The notes: generated by a model from the letters alone, not told the origin. Shown: positions 1 through 7,092, counted from the stretch's first letter. The stretch: 11,919 bases of DNA from Candidatus Gastranaerophilales bacterium (GCA_910587175.1 CAJULH010000055.1:1-11919), one strand, 5' to 3'. Translations and numbers: made by a program.

Positions 1-1
1 A

Positions 2-868
2 CCTTTCCAGGATAGCGAAATATGTGTATTAAATCTGACTTTGAGTATTTATTCGTATATAATCAAGGATTTTGAATTAAACAACGTTTTGAAGTCCCAG
101 CTTAGTATTCTGCAGGATGTCATATCCGAAAAAGAGGAAGCTTATAAGATAATTAAAAAACAAAACAATAAACTCATTGAAGCCGATAATGCAAAAACAA
201 GTTTTCTTGCAAACGTATCTCATGAGCTAAGAACTCCGCTTAATGCCATAATAGGCTTTTCTGATGTTCTTTTGAATCAGGTTTTTGGAAAGCTAAATAA
301 AAAACAAACCGAATATATAAAAGATATAAATCTTTCCTCAATTCATTTGATGGGGCTAATAAACAGTGTCCTGGATTTTTCAAAAATTGAATCAGGGTCA
401 ATGAAACTTAATCTTTCTAAATTTGAACCCAAAACCGCTGTATTTGAAGTTATAAATCTTTTATCTTCTCTTTTGGATGTAAAAGAGATTAAAATTACTT
501 ATAAGGATACATACAAAGAATTTTTGAATGCAGATTATCAAAAATTTCAACAAATACTTTTTAATTTGCTAGGCAATGCAATAAAATTTTCAAAGCAAAA
601 AGGGGAAATTTGTGTTAGAACAAGCAGAGATGGGGAATATTTTGTATTAGAGGTCGAAGATTTTGGTATCGGGATAGAAAAAAAGTATCATAACTTCATA
701 TTTAAAAAATTTACACAAATAGACAATATATATACTAAAACGACGGCTTCAACAGGCTTAGGGCTTGCAATTACAAAAGAGTATGTAAAACTGCACAAGG
801 GTAAAATTTACGTTGTTTCTAAATTGGGCACCGGTTCTACTTTTGTGGTAAAATTAAAAAATAACTAG
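2..868 (+). CDS. Sensor histidine kinase, C-terminal part (truncated by window start)
   Basis: The reading frame is open to the window edge, so the gene starts upstream; the TTG at 41 is only the first possible start inside the window. The visible N-terminus (about 40 residues ahead of the H-box helix) looks like the last helix of a GAF- or PAS-type sensor running into a coiled-coil signalling helix. Numbering from the codon at 41, the phospho-acceptor H-box VSHELRTPLNAI has its His at residue 61. The dimerisation helices span about 55-118. The ATPase domain shows an N-box (NLLGNAIKFS, Asn179), a G1 box (DFGIGI, 207-212), an F-box (FKKFTQID) and a G2 box (STGLGLAI, 237-244). All catalytic boxes are intact, so this should be an active kinase. 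There is no receiver domain after the ATPase domain, so the phosphoryl group must pass to a separate response regulator not present in the window. The signal sensed cannot be told from this fragment. Confidence 0.93.
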   Translation, partial: PFQDSEICVLNLTLSIYSYIIKDFELNNVLKSQLSILQDVISEKEEAYKIIKKQNNKLIEADNAKTSFLANVSHELRTPLNAIIGFSDVLLNQVFGKLNKKQTEYIKDINLSSIHLMGLINSVLDFSKIESGSMKLNLSKFEPKTAVFEVINLLSSLLDVKEIKITYKDTYKEFLNADYQKFQQILFNLLGNAIKFSKQKGEICVRTSRDGEYFVLEVEDFGIGIEKKYHNFIFKKFTQIDNIYTKTTASTGLGLAITKEYVKLHKGKIYVVSKLGTGSTFVVKLKNN

Positions 869-887
869 TCTTAAAAGTAAGGATAGA

Positions 888-2039
888 ATGAGTATGCTAC
901 ACACTAAAAATATTTACGGCATAATTGATTCATTAAAAGTAAGCAACAGCTGGAAACATATTTTTAAAAAAATTCAGGTTGCTTATTATCATAATTTTTA
1001 TCAAGGTAAATCAAACAGTGTGCATACCTGGCGTTATGGTCAGAATGTCATGAGCCTTGGTGCCAAAGACAGATTTAAATTTTTTACCAGTTTTAATTTT
1101 TTTGCTTTAATATTCGGACCGCTTTATTATCTTGCAAAGTTTATGTTTATCAAAGGTTTAATCCTTTTGTTAATTGAAGCGGGACTTATATATTATTTTG
1201 ATTTTCCTGTTGCATATTTAATTATATTAATACATATATATGCTGCAATATTTGCAAATGCGGATTATTTTACAAAAATGGTATTAAACAATAAAATCGT
1301 AAAAGAAAATCCGGACATACTTTCAGATTTTGTGGATGATAATTTTGTAAGTATTGTTATGAAAGAAGAAAGCCGATATAATCTTTTTGTTGCTTTTGTG
1401 ATTATCGCAAGCATTGTTATCGGTGTTTTTGTGCACTCCGAGTTCACTAAAGACGCAAAATATAAAGAGCTTATAAACAACAGGCAGAGGATATGTAAAA
1501 CAAGCCAGGAATGCGACAAGGTTATTAAAGATGCAACGAGCAATATTCGGGCAAACAAAGAACCTTTATATGTTGAATATTTTAATATGGGTGCAGCCTA
1601 TTATGAATTAAAAAGCAGACAATCTGCACTTCAAGCTCTTGATAAAGCAACTTCACTAAAACAGAATTATTTTGAACCATATGCCCTAAAGGGAGTAATA
1701 TACACCGATTTAAAACAATTTAATCTTGCAAGAATGAATTATGAAAGGGCTTTGAAAATTTATCCGAAAGGCAGGTTCTTGTACTATTTACTTGGAAGCT
1801 CATATTATAAAGAGGGTAATTATGTTGCAGCAAAAGCTAATTTTGAAAAGGCTGTAAAAGCTTATCCTAATAAATCCTCTTACTGGGAAGCTCTGGCTTA
1901 TACTAAGATTTATTTAAGAGACAGGGCTGGCGCCAAAAATGATTTAATTAAGGCAATCAAAGTTTTAAAAAGAGAAGATGCTGTAAAAAATGCTGCAAAA
2001 ATCGAAGCCCTTGAAGGCTATATGTTAAATTTGAGATAA
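888..2039 (+). CDS. Membrane protein with DUF2628-like N-terminus and four TPR repeats
   Basis: This 383-residue protein has three parts. Residues about 45-130 resemble DUF2628: a short polar segment, then FNFFALIFGPLYYLAKFMF and two further hydrophobic segments (about 66-83, 89-105, 107-124). A fourth membrane segment lies at about 163-182. After a basic, Cys-containing linker (Cys203, Cys209) come four TPR units with an exact 34-residue period (about 228-261, 262-295, 296-329, 330-363), each with the usual small and aromatic positions (for example FNMGAAYYE, YALKGVIYT, LYYLLGSSYYKEG). TPRs bind partner proteins, so this is probably a membrane-anchored scaffold; the partner is unknown. It starts 19 bp after the histidine kinase stop, so the two are likely cotranscribed. 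AAGGA at 879-883 sits 4 nt from the ATG at 888 and 10 nt from a second ATG at 894, so either start is possible. Confidence 0.85.
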   Translation: MSMLHTKNIYGIIDSLKVSNSWKHIFKKIQVAYYHNFYQGKSNSVHTWRYGQNVMSLGAKDRFKFFTSFNFFALIFGPLYYLAKFMFIKGLILLLIEAGLIYYFDFPVAYLIILIHIYAAIFANADYFTKMVLNNKIVKENPDILSDFVDDNFVSIVMKEESRYNLFVAFVIIASIVIGVFVHSEFTKDAKYKELINNRQRICKTSQECDKVIKDATSNIRANKEPLYVEYFNMGAAYYELKSRQSALQALDKATSLKQNYFEPYALKGVIYTDLKQFNLARMNYERALKIYPKGRFLYYLLGSSYYKEGNYVAAKANFEKAVKAYPNKSSYWEALAYTKIYLRDRAGAKNDLIKAIKVLKREDAVKNAAKIEALEGYMLNLR

Positions 2040-2057
2040 AAATTAAAATAGATTATC

Positions 2058-2093
2058 AAAAATCCGGGAGATTAAATTTATCCCGGGTTTTTT
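2058..2093. terminator. Bidirectional intrinsic terminator between convergent genes
   Basis: CCGGGA (2064-2069) pairs perfectly with TCCCGG (2081-2086) across an 11-nt AT-rich loop. The stem is extended by an A-run (2058-2062) against the T-run (2088-2093). It lies 19 bp after the TPR gene stop and has T-rich flanks on both strands. It can therefore stop plus-strand transcription of the kinase/TPR pair and also minus-strand transcription of the radical SAM gene ending at 2117. Confidence 0.85.
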
Positions 2094-2116
2094 ATTTAGT
2101 AACAAATTTTATAAGC

Positions 2117-3907
2117 TTATTTATCTAAAACTTTATGGGTTTTGAAATTTGTGCAAACACCGCAGTTTGAGCATTTTGTCTCACAAGGAACGGTTGTTTG
2201 TGCATTTTTTGCTTTTTTGTATTCATTCTTTAACCATTCCTTGTTTATCCCAGTATCTATCATATCCCAAGGCAGTTTTTCATCATAATTATACACTTTT
2301 GTTGTTTCTTCATCTATATTAAGCCCACATTCTTTTGCTGTTTCATAAAATGCATCATAAGTTACATTTTCTTCCCAGGATTCAAGATATGCACCTTTTT
2401 GATACATTTTATAGATAAAATCTGAAACCTCTTTTCCACCCCTGGTTAAAAAAGCTTCAAACTGTGAAATTATCGGATTATGGAAATTGAATTTTACATT
2501 TTTTAAGTGCGCACCTTTATTTTTTATGTGCGAAATCTTTTCTTTAATTTCTGATGGCAAATTTTGTGCACATACTCCAAACGGCGTAAATGGTTTTGGA
2601 ACAAAGGTTGAAACTGAACAGGTGATTTTTGGCAGCTTAAAACCGTTTTCCCTGCATTTTTGATTAATTTTATCAAGCAGATCGACAATTGCATCCAAAT
2701 CAGCATATTCTTCAAAAGGCAGACCTATTATGAAGTAAAATTTAATCTTATTCCAGCCATTTTCAACACACGCAAGTGTGGCGGATATTATTTGCTCTTC
2801 ATTTAAATTTTTGTTAATAATGTCTCTCATTCGCTGGCTGCCTGCTTCCGGTGCAATTGTAACGGAGCCTTTTTTGACTCCATGGATAAGTTGCCCCAGC
2901 TTTACTGAAAATCTATCCGCTCTTTGGCTTGGCAGGGAAACACTTACATCTGTATTTTTAAAGTGTTCATTTAATTCTTCTATTATTTCTTCAATTTTTC
3001 CATGGTCATTAGAAGACAAGGAAAGAAGTGAATATTCATCATATCCTGTATTTTTGACATAATCCTTAACCAGACTGATTATATCTTCTTTTTTTCTTTC
3101 CCGTATAGGTAAATTTGTATGTGCGCTTTGACAAAAACGACAAAGTCTGCCGCATCCGCGGCGAATTTCTATAGTTGCCCTGTCGTGCACACTTTGTGAA
3201 TGCGGAATTGGTGATTTTACCGGATGGGCTTCATATTTAAGATTGAATATTCTTTTTTTAATTACTGCATTTTCAGGGCTATGCATTGGGGAATAAACGC
3301 CTTCAATCTGACACAGTTTTTTTAGAATTTCATTTCTGTCTAAGTATTTAATTTTTTCATAAAGTTTGGCGATTTCAATAATTACATCCTCACCATCCCC
3401 GATTAAAAACAAGTCTATAAAGCGGCTCAGGGGATTTGGATTATATGCACAGGGACCTCCTGCAAAAATTATTGGATTTTCCTTGGTTCTATCTTTGGAT
3501 AGCACGGGGATTTTTCCCATATCTAGCATTTTTAATATTGTTGTATATGACATTTCATACTGCAAGGCAAAGCCAATAAAATCAAAGTCGTTTAAAGGTT
3601 TCTTGGAATCAAGGGAATAGAGGGGTTTATTATATTTCTCCAACAATTCGCAAAAATCTTTTTCCGGTGCATAAATCCTGTCTGCAAGCATATTTTCTTC
3701 ATTGTTTATAATATGATAGAGGATTTTATGCCCAAAATTACTTATTCCGATTTCATATTTATCAGGAAAAGCCATCAAAATCTTTACGTCTGCGTTGTTA
3801 AAATCTTTTTTTATAGATAAAAACTCGCCTCCAATGTATCTTGAGGGTCTTTCACAATTGTATAATACTGGTGAATACTCATCTAAAAAGTCAATTAAAT
3901 TTGTCAT
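2117..3907 (-). CDS. Radical SAM protein of the TIGR03960 type with Cys-rich tail
   Basis: This 596-residue protein has an N-terminal part (about 40-200) like the cobalamin-binding-type fold often found before radical SAM barrels, with MAFPDKYEIGISNFG and the later FAGGPCAYNPNPL and FLIGDGED motifs. The radical SAM core follows, with the 4Fe-4S ligand motif CGRLCRFC (Cys252, Cys256, Cys259) inside IEIRRGCGRLCRFCQSAH. Further core motifs are SLSSNDHG, VSVSLPSQRAD, TIAPEAGSQRMRD and KFYFIIGLP. At the C-terminus, Cys575, Cys579, Cys582 and Cys585 form a CxxxCxxCxxC cluster that could hold a second metal centre. The family is widespread and often fused or adjacent to a DUF2344 (TIGR03936) protein; no DUF2344 gene is seen here. 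The reaction is not known. The ATG overlaps the stop of the upstream 115-residue gene as ATGA (3904-3907), which implies translational coupling. Family assignment comes from motif recall, not a search. Confidence 0.88.
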   Translation of the reverse strand: MTNLIDFLDEYSPVLYNCERPSRYIGGEFLSIKKDFNNADVKILMAFPDKYEIGISNFGHKILYHIINNEENMLADRIYAPEKDFCELLEKYNKPLYSLDSKKPLNDFDFIGFALQYEMSYTTILKMLDMGKIPVLSKDRTKENPIIFAGGPCAYNPNPLSRFIDLFLIGDGEDVIIEIAKLYEKIKYLDRNEILKKLCQIEGVYSPMHSPENAVIKKRIFNLKYEAHPVKSPIPHSQSVHDRATIEIRRGCGRLCRFCQSAHTNLPIRERKKEDIISLVKDYVKNTGYDEYSLLSLSSNDHGKIEEIIEELNEHFKNTDVSVSLPSQRADRFSVKLGQLIHGVKKGSVTIAPEAGSQRMRDIINKNLNEEQIISATLACVENGWNKIKFYFIIGLPFEEYADLDAIVDLLDKINQKCRENGFKLPKITCSVSTFVPKPFTPFGVCAQNLPSEIKEKISHIKNKGAHLKNVKFNFHNPIISQFEAFLTRGGKEVSDFIYKMYQKGAYLESWEENVTYDAFYETAKECGLNIDEETTKVYNYDEKLPWDMIDTGINKEWLKNEYKKAKNAQTTVPCETKCSNCGVCTNFKTHKVLDK

Positions 3908-4251
3908 GCCAGACTATCCTGCATATGTTTCTCTATTTGAATAATCTTTCCGTCTAATTTGCCATTGATATATGCATCAAGGAAGTCTTTCAATTTGTCT
4001 CCGGTTATAAAATACTCGTAGAGAAAAACTTCGCCCTTTATTTCTCTCATCAGCGAAATACTATATTTTAATTCTTCCGCAAAATCCTCAAGACTTCTTT
4101 TATTAAAGCTTATTCCGTTAACATCTTTTTTTAATTTAACATATTCAAAACCAAGATAATTTTTAATTTTGGCAAATTTATTTTTGTTGCTGAAAAAACC
4201 CGTTCTGGATTTTCTTGGTACAAAATGTTTAATTTTATCATCGTCTTTCAT
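3904..4251 (-). CDS. Hypothetical 115-residue protein cotranslated with radical SAM protein
   Basis: I do not recognise this family. The protein is soluble-looking, with no signal peptide or membrane segment. The first 30 residues are strongly basic (KIKHFVPRKSRTGFFSNKNKFAKIK). The rest looks alpha/beta: EYVKLKKDVNGISFN, an acidic helix around SLEDFAEELKYSISLMREI, then GEVFLYEYFITGDKLKDFLDAYI. Its stop overlaps the radical SAM start by 4 bp, so the two are almost certainly one translational unit and may act together. It begins with the ATG at 4249-4251. The upstream bases lack a clear Shine-Dalgarno sequence, so the start is less certain than the frame. It lies downstream of a strong terminator (4303-4331) and therefore should have its own promoter within about 50 bp, but I see no convincing one. 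Confidence 0.72.
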   Translation of the reverse strand: MKDDDKIKHFVPRKSRTGFFSNKNKFAKIKNYLGFEYVKLKKDVNGISFNKRSLEDFAEELKYSISLMREIKGEVFLYEYFITGDKLKDFLDAYINGKLDGKIIQIEKHMQDSLA

Positions 4252-4302
4252 AGCTTAATTAAACAATAAAAGCTAAAAATGCTCAAATATGTTAATAAAC
4301 TT

Positions 4303-4331
4303 AAAAGACCGCCAGTGATAGGCGGTCTTTT
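4303..4331 (-). terminator. Strong intrinsic terminator after the Q/P-rich HEAT-like gene
   Basis: AAAAGACCGCC (4303-4313) pairs perfectly over 11 bp with GGCGGTCTTTT (4321-4331) across a 7-nt loop. Read on the minus strand, the stem ends in a T-rich run, 23 bp past the stop of the gene at 4354. It separates the 4354-6936 gene block from the radical SAM pair. Because the stem ends in A/T runs on both sides it could also work on the plus strand, but no plus-strand gene needs it. Confidence 0.9.
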
Positions 4332-4353
4332 GATAACTTGTGTCATTTTAGTC

Positions 4354-5472
4354 TTATGCAGCTTGTTGTGCAGGAGCTGGCGCTGCGCCAATTTTTGCTA
4401 ATGTTTCCTGAGCAGCTTGTTTAATTAACGGTTCAGGGTCATTTGCGAGTGTTGATTGAAGTGCTGCAGCTACAGTCTGTGCATCTTCAGGTTTTGCAAC
4501 GAATGATATTGCTTGTACGCCTGCAAGTCTTACTTCAGGGTTCGGGTTTGTCTGGATTGCGTTTTGGATTTCGTTGAAACCAATTAAATCCTGCATTTGT
4601 AACGGTTTAATATTTGCATTGCCCTGAGATGCCATATAAGCTTCTAATTCATCTCTTTGGTTCTTTTGAAGCATTGCAAGAGTAAACATTGATATTATTT
4701 TATTCTTTGCTGCTGCAGTTTGCGGAGCTAGTTGCTGTGCCAGCTGGGTTTCTTCAGGAGTTAATTGTTCGCCCCTTGCTGCTTTTTCTAAAACAGCAGT
4801 TTGTTCAGGGGTGGGTCCCGGAAGTTGTGAAATATCTTGTCCAACAATACCGGCAAGACTGCTCATTATTTGTTCATTTAAAACTTGCTGTGCTTGTGCG
4901 GGTTCACCTTGGCTGTAGTTTGCAATTTCTGTTATTGCTTTTTCCTGGGCAGCAGGGTCATTGCTTTGAAGTCCTGCTATTAAAGCATTAACGTCAACTG
5001 TTTGCGCGGGTTGTGTTGGTTGTTGTACATCTACTGCTGGAGCGGGTTGTACTTCCGGCTGTGCTGCCGGTTCTATTTGGGGTTGCGGCTCAATAGCCGG
5101 AGCCGGCATTTGTTGCGGTTGTGGTGATACAACTTGCGGGGGAACAGTATATACTTGTGGCTGTTCAACATAGGGAGCCTGCGGTTGCATCATTGGTTGG
5201 GGAACAGTCTGAGCCTGTGGATAACCCGGATATTGAGGCATCATTGGTGGCACCTGGTATTGTTGCGGCATCGGATAAGGCATATATTGCTGCGGAGCTG
5301 GCATTGGTGCATACATTGATGCTTGCGGGTAATTATAAATAGGATTTGTATAATTTGGCTGCATTGCAGGCTGAGGTGATGCATACGCTTTTGGTTCAAA
5401 AATTTGAATGTTTACAGCATTTGCACTTGGTGTTCCTTGTGTGTATGCTTGAGCGTATTGTGGTTGTATCAT
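4354..5472 (-). CDS. Q/P-rich VNIQIF-motif protein with C-terminal HEAT-like helices
   Basis: This is a 372-residue protein of unrecognised family. Residues 15-27 hold the motif PSANAVNIQIFEP, shared with the 288-residue protein at 6070-6936. Residues about 28-158 are low-complexity, rich in Pro, Gln, Tyr and Met (such as QQYMPYPMPQQYQ), and should be disordered. From about 160 the sequence becomes helical: LIAGLQSNDPAAQEKAITEIANY resembles one HEAT repeat, and residues about 300-363 (IQNAIQTNPNPEVRLAGVQAI, then LANDPEPLIKQAAQETLAKIG) resemble two more. An Ala/Pro/Gln tail ends the protein. It has no signal peptide or membrane segment, so it is probably a cytoplasmic or peripheral scaffold. 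The start is well supported by AAAGGAG six bases before the ATG. Expression may be controlled by the paired repeats at 5489-5547. The low-complexity part makes similarity searches unreliable; use the C-terminal half. Confidence 0.85.
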   Translation of the reverse strand: MIQPQYAQAYTQGTPSANAVNIQIFEPKAYASPQPAMQPNYTNPIYNYPQASMYAPMPAPQQYMPYPMPQQYQVPPMMPQYPGYPQAQTVPQPMMQPQAPYVEQPQVYTVPPQVVSPQPQQMPAPAIEPQPQIEPAAQPEVQPAPAVDVQQPTQPAQTVDVNALIAGLQSNDPAAQEKAITEIANYSQGEPAQAQQVLNEQIMSSLAGIVGQDISQLPGPTPEQTAVLEKAARGEQLTPEETQLAQQLAPQTAAAKNKIISMFTLAMLQKNQRDELEAYMASQGNANIKPLQMQDLIGFNEIQNAIQTNPNPEVRLAGVQAISFVAKPEDAQTVAAALQSTLANDPEPLIKQAAQETLAKIGAAPAPAQQAA

Positions 5473-5478
5473 CTTTAT

Positions 5479-5485
5479 CTCCTTT
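5479..5485 (-). promoter_or_regulatory. Ribosome binding site of the 372-residue gene
   Basis: On the minus strand this reads AAAGGAG, six bases ahead of the ATG at 5470-5472. It fixes the start codon. It is also much stronger than the sites of the two other genes in this block, which suggests higher translation of this protein. Confidence 0.8.
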
Positions 5486-5488
5486 GAA

Positions 5489-5505
5489 AATAATATTAGT
5501 TGCTA
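5489..5505 (-). repeat. Direct repeat copy 1 upstream of the 372-residue gene
   Basis: On the plus strand this reads AATAATATTAGTTGCTA. It matches the copy at 5531-5547 at 16 of 17 positions. It contains the palindrome TAATATTA and, on the minus strand, a TATTAT hexamer. The proximal copy is too close to the ribosome binding site to be the main -10 box, so it may instead be an operator or lie in the 5' leader. Confidence 0.6.
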
Positions 5506-5530
5506 TGCTTTCAATTCTTTAAGTGTTCTA

Positions 5531-5547
5531 AATAATATTAATTGCTA
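5531..5547 (-). repeat. Direct repeat copy 2 upstream of the 372-residue gene
   Basis: On the plus strand this reads AATAATATTAATTGCTA, one mismatch from copy 1, with start positions 42 bp apart (about four helical turns). On the minus strand TATTAT at 5532-5537 is a plausible -10 box that would give a leader of roughly 50 nt, but I see no good -35 box. The rest of the 5473-5626 gap is AT-rich with no gene and no GC-rich hairpin. Confidence 0.6.
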
Positions 5548-5626
5548 GTTTTTTGCTATCTTTTATTAATTAATTTAATAATTTCTTATTATTATTGCGT
5601 TTCAGGCATTTACATTTCTTAATAAA

Positions 5627-6070
5627 CTATTTATCAAGGTAGTCGGTCTTTTCAAACAGATTCGTTGCGTTCACGATTGTATCAAATAGTATTGATATTC
5701 CCATGCCTGCAAGGGCAATTATTTGTGTCGGCTTGGATTTTGCCAATAATCCAAGTGCAGCAAATGCAATAGTAAGAATATTATTCTTTATGCATTTGCC
5801 GGCGCCGGAAAGATATCCTCCGATTGCACCTCCAACTTCCATAATTCTGTCTGTAGTATCAAGGTTTTGGAAGAATTTTTTTATGGCACCATGTTTTGCA
5901 CTGTCTTCGTTTAGCTTCATGCTGCCAATCTGGTCGTTTACATATTTATCAGCAGACACTTGCGACATGGTTCTTTTTGAATTTCTTTTTGCAATGTCAT
6001 GCGCCTCAAGTACTGTGGCTGTTATCGCAAGGGCGGATGCAACTTTTATTCCTACATTAAATGCCGTCAT
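5627..6070 (-). CDS. Small probable membrane protein, coupled to the 288-residue gene
   Basis: This 147-residue protein is of a family I do not recognise. It has an N-terminal hydrophobic stretch (about residues 4-21, with GIKVASALAITATVL), a polar middle (about 24-72) rich in Lys, Asp and Ser, then a Gly/Ala-rich segment (IMEVGGAIGGYLSGAG). Two more hydrophobic stretches follow: about 97-110 (ILTIAFAALGLLA) and about 116-136 (IIALAGMGISILFDTIVNA). It is probably a membrane protein with up to four short helices, or a peripheral protein with amphipathic helices. Its ATG overlaps the upstream TAA by one base (TAATG, 6068-6072), so translation is coupled to the VNIQIF protein before it. No terminator is visible between it and the next gene at 5472, so all three may share a transcript. 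A holin-like role cannot be excluded but nothing else here is phage-like. Confidence 0.78.
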   Translation of the reverse strand: MTAFNVGIKVASALAITATVLEAHDIAKRNSKRTMSQVSADKYVNDQIGSMKLNEDSAKHGAIKKFFQNLDTTDRIMEVGGAIGGYLSGAGKCIKNNILTIAFAALGLLAKSKPTQIIALAGMGISILFDTIVNATNLFEKTDYLDK

Positions 6071-6936
6071 TATGCTGCTGCCCCCTGTGTATTATTGCTA
6101 TTATTTGTATTGCTGTTGTTATTATCCGGGATAGTTACTTTTTGTCCGGACATTTTCAAAAGTATTTGGGAAGCAAGTATTGAATCTTCGCCATATTCAA
6201 GGTCTGGTCTGTTTTGTAATTGTTTTAAAATTTCCGCAGTTTCACTATTTCCTTGTGCATATCCTACATCAAGCGTAGTGAGACCTACATATCTTACTGA
6301 AGCTTTCGGGTCTTGTATTACTTTATTTAAAAGTGCCGTTAAAGCTGGGTCTGCCTTTCTTGTATCGTCTTCTTTAAATCTTTCAAGAAGCTCTTTAGCA
6401 GCTGTTAATCTGATTTTTGGATCCTGATTATTTAAATAATTTTCTAAAGACCTAATATAATCATCTGTCAGAATTACTTTTTCTTTCTTTTTGTCATCCT
6501 TTTTCTTATCATCGGTTTTATTTGTTTCATTGTTATTGTTTACATTTGTTGTGTTGTTTGTCTGGTTAATTGGTGAGTTATAATTCATTGGGTAAGGATT
6601 TTGCATGCCGTTATTCGGGTCATACAGGCTTGTTGTAGGATACATTGGCACTGCAGGCTGCATTGCAGGATATGATTGCATCTGCTGGTATTGCGGTGCA
6701 GCATTTGCAACCGGGTTGAATATTTGAATATTTACCGCACTTGCACTCGGTGCCGGATTGTATCCCTGCTGATTTTGCATTCCATAAGGATTTTGCATTG
6801 CAGGATATGATTGCATCTGCTGGTATTGCGGTGCAGCAGGATAACTCTGGTACATTGCACCTTGCGCCTGGTAATAAGACGGCTGAGGCTGATACTGTTG
6901 ATATTGTTGGTATTGTGGGTTGAATCCTGCGCTCAT
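6070..6936 (-). CDS. Q/Y-rich VNIQIF-motif protein with HEAT-like domain
   Basis: This 288-residue protein is of unrecognised family and is related in layout to the 372-residue protein at 4354-5472. Residues 1-125 are low-complexity and rich in Gln, Tyr, Pro, Met and Asn. Within them, residues 63-75 are the shared motif PSASAVNIQIFNP, flanked by two identical 15-residue copies starting AAPQYQQMQ (34-48 and 79-93). An Asn/Thr-rich stretch (about 126-140) and a Lys/Asp-rich stretch (TDDKKKDDKKKEK) link to a helical domain (about 155-265). HEAT-like units there include YLNNQDPKIRLTAAKELLERF and VIQDPKASVRYVGLTTLDV. An Asn-rich tail ends in GAAA. No signal peptide is seen. The start at 6936 has only a distant AAGGA (6951-6955, 14 bases away), which suggests weak translation. 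The stop overlaps the next gene start by one base. Confidence 0.82.
   Translation of the reverse strand: MSAGFNPQYQQYQQYQPQPSYYQAQGAMYQSYPAAPQYQQMQSYPAMQNPYGMQNQQGYNPAPSASAVNIQIFNPVANAAPQYQQMQSYPAMQPAVPMYPTTSLYDPNNGMQNPYPMNYNSPINQTNNTTNVNNNNETNKTDDKKKDDKKKEKVILTDDYIRSLENYLNNQDPKIRLTAAKELLERFKEDDTRKADPALTALLNKVIQDPKASVRYVGLTTLDVGYAQGNSETAEILKQLQNRPDLEYGEDSILASQILLKMSGQKVTIPDNNNSNTNNSNNTQGAAA
6659..6703 (-). repeat. 45-bp perfect direct repeat inside the 288-residue gene, copy 1
   Basis: This is identical over 45 bp to 6794-6838, with an offset of exactly 135 bp. It encodes residues 79-93 (AAPQYQQMQSYPAMQ). The unit is 15 codons, so copy number can change without loss of frame. Confidence 0.9.
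6794..6838 (-). repeat. 45-bp perfect direct repeat inside the 288-residue gene, copy 2
   Basis: This copy encodes residues 34-48 with the same codons as copy 1. The two copies flank the shared VNIQIF motif. Confidence 0.9.
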
Positions 6937-6959
6937 AAGTTTTATAAAAATCCTTGTTC

Positions 6960-6989
6960 TATATAATAATAAAAGCCATGAAGTGTGAA
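6960..6989 (-). promoter_or_regulatory. Weak candidate promoter for the minus-strand VNIQIF block
   Basis: On the minus strand, TTCACA (6984-6989, 5 of 6 to the -35 consensus) is followed after 18 bases by TATATA (6960-6965). The region 6937-7104 lies between divergent genes, so a promoter for each must be here. The AT-rich background makes chance matches likely. Confidence 0.35.
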
Positions 6990-7061
6990 TAAGTGCTAGA
7001 TTTAAGATAAATATTAAGAAATATTAATTTTGAATTTACTTTATTTGAGCAAAAATGTTTA

Positions 7062-7070
7062 TGCTAGAAT
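7062..7070 (+). promoter_or_regulatory. Extended -10 promoter of gatB
   Basis: TGCTAGAAT is an extended -10 element (TGn followed by TAGAAT, 5 of 6 to consensus). Transcription would start near 7077, giving a leader of about 28 nt before the ATG at 7105. No good -35 box lies at 17 bp, as is typical of extended -10 promoters. This location also argues against the earlier in-frame start at 7030, which would lie upstream of the promoter. Confidence 0.6.
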
Positions 7071-7092
7071 GATTTTAAAATATTTCTTTCAA

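Noticed and set aside
5020..5400. Repetitive CAA/CCA-rich DNA as a CRISPR array or satellite
   Set aside because: It is the coding sequence of a Pro/Gln-rich region with irregular periodicity and no equal-length spacers.
5627..6070. Phage holin call for the 147-residue protein
   Set aside because: Size and hydrophobic segments would fit loosely, but no lysis or phage gene is nearby and the gene is coupled to a non-phage scaffold-like protein.
5703..6427. Two overlapping plus-strand ORFs of about 140 codons
   Set aside because: They lie antisense to the coupled minus-strand genes at 5627-6936, have no ribosome binding site, and show Cys/Ser-rich composition typical of reverse-frame translation.
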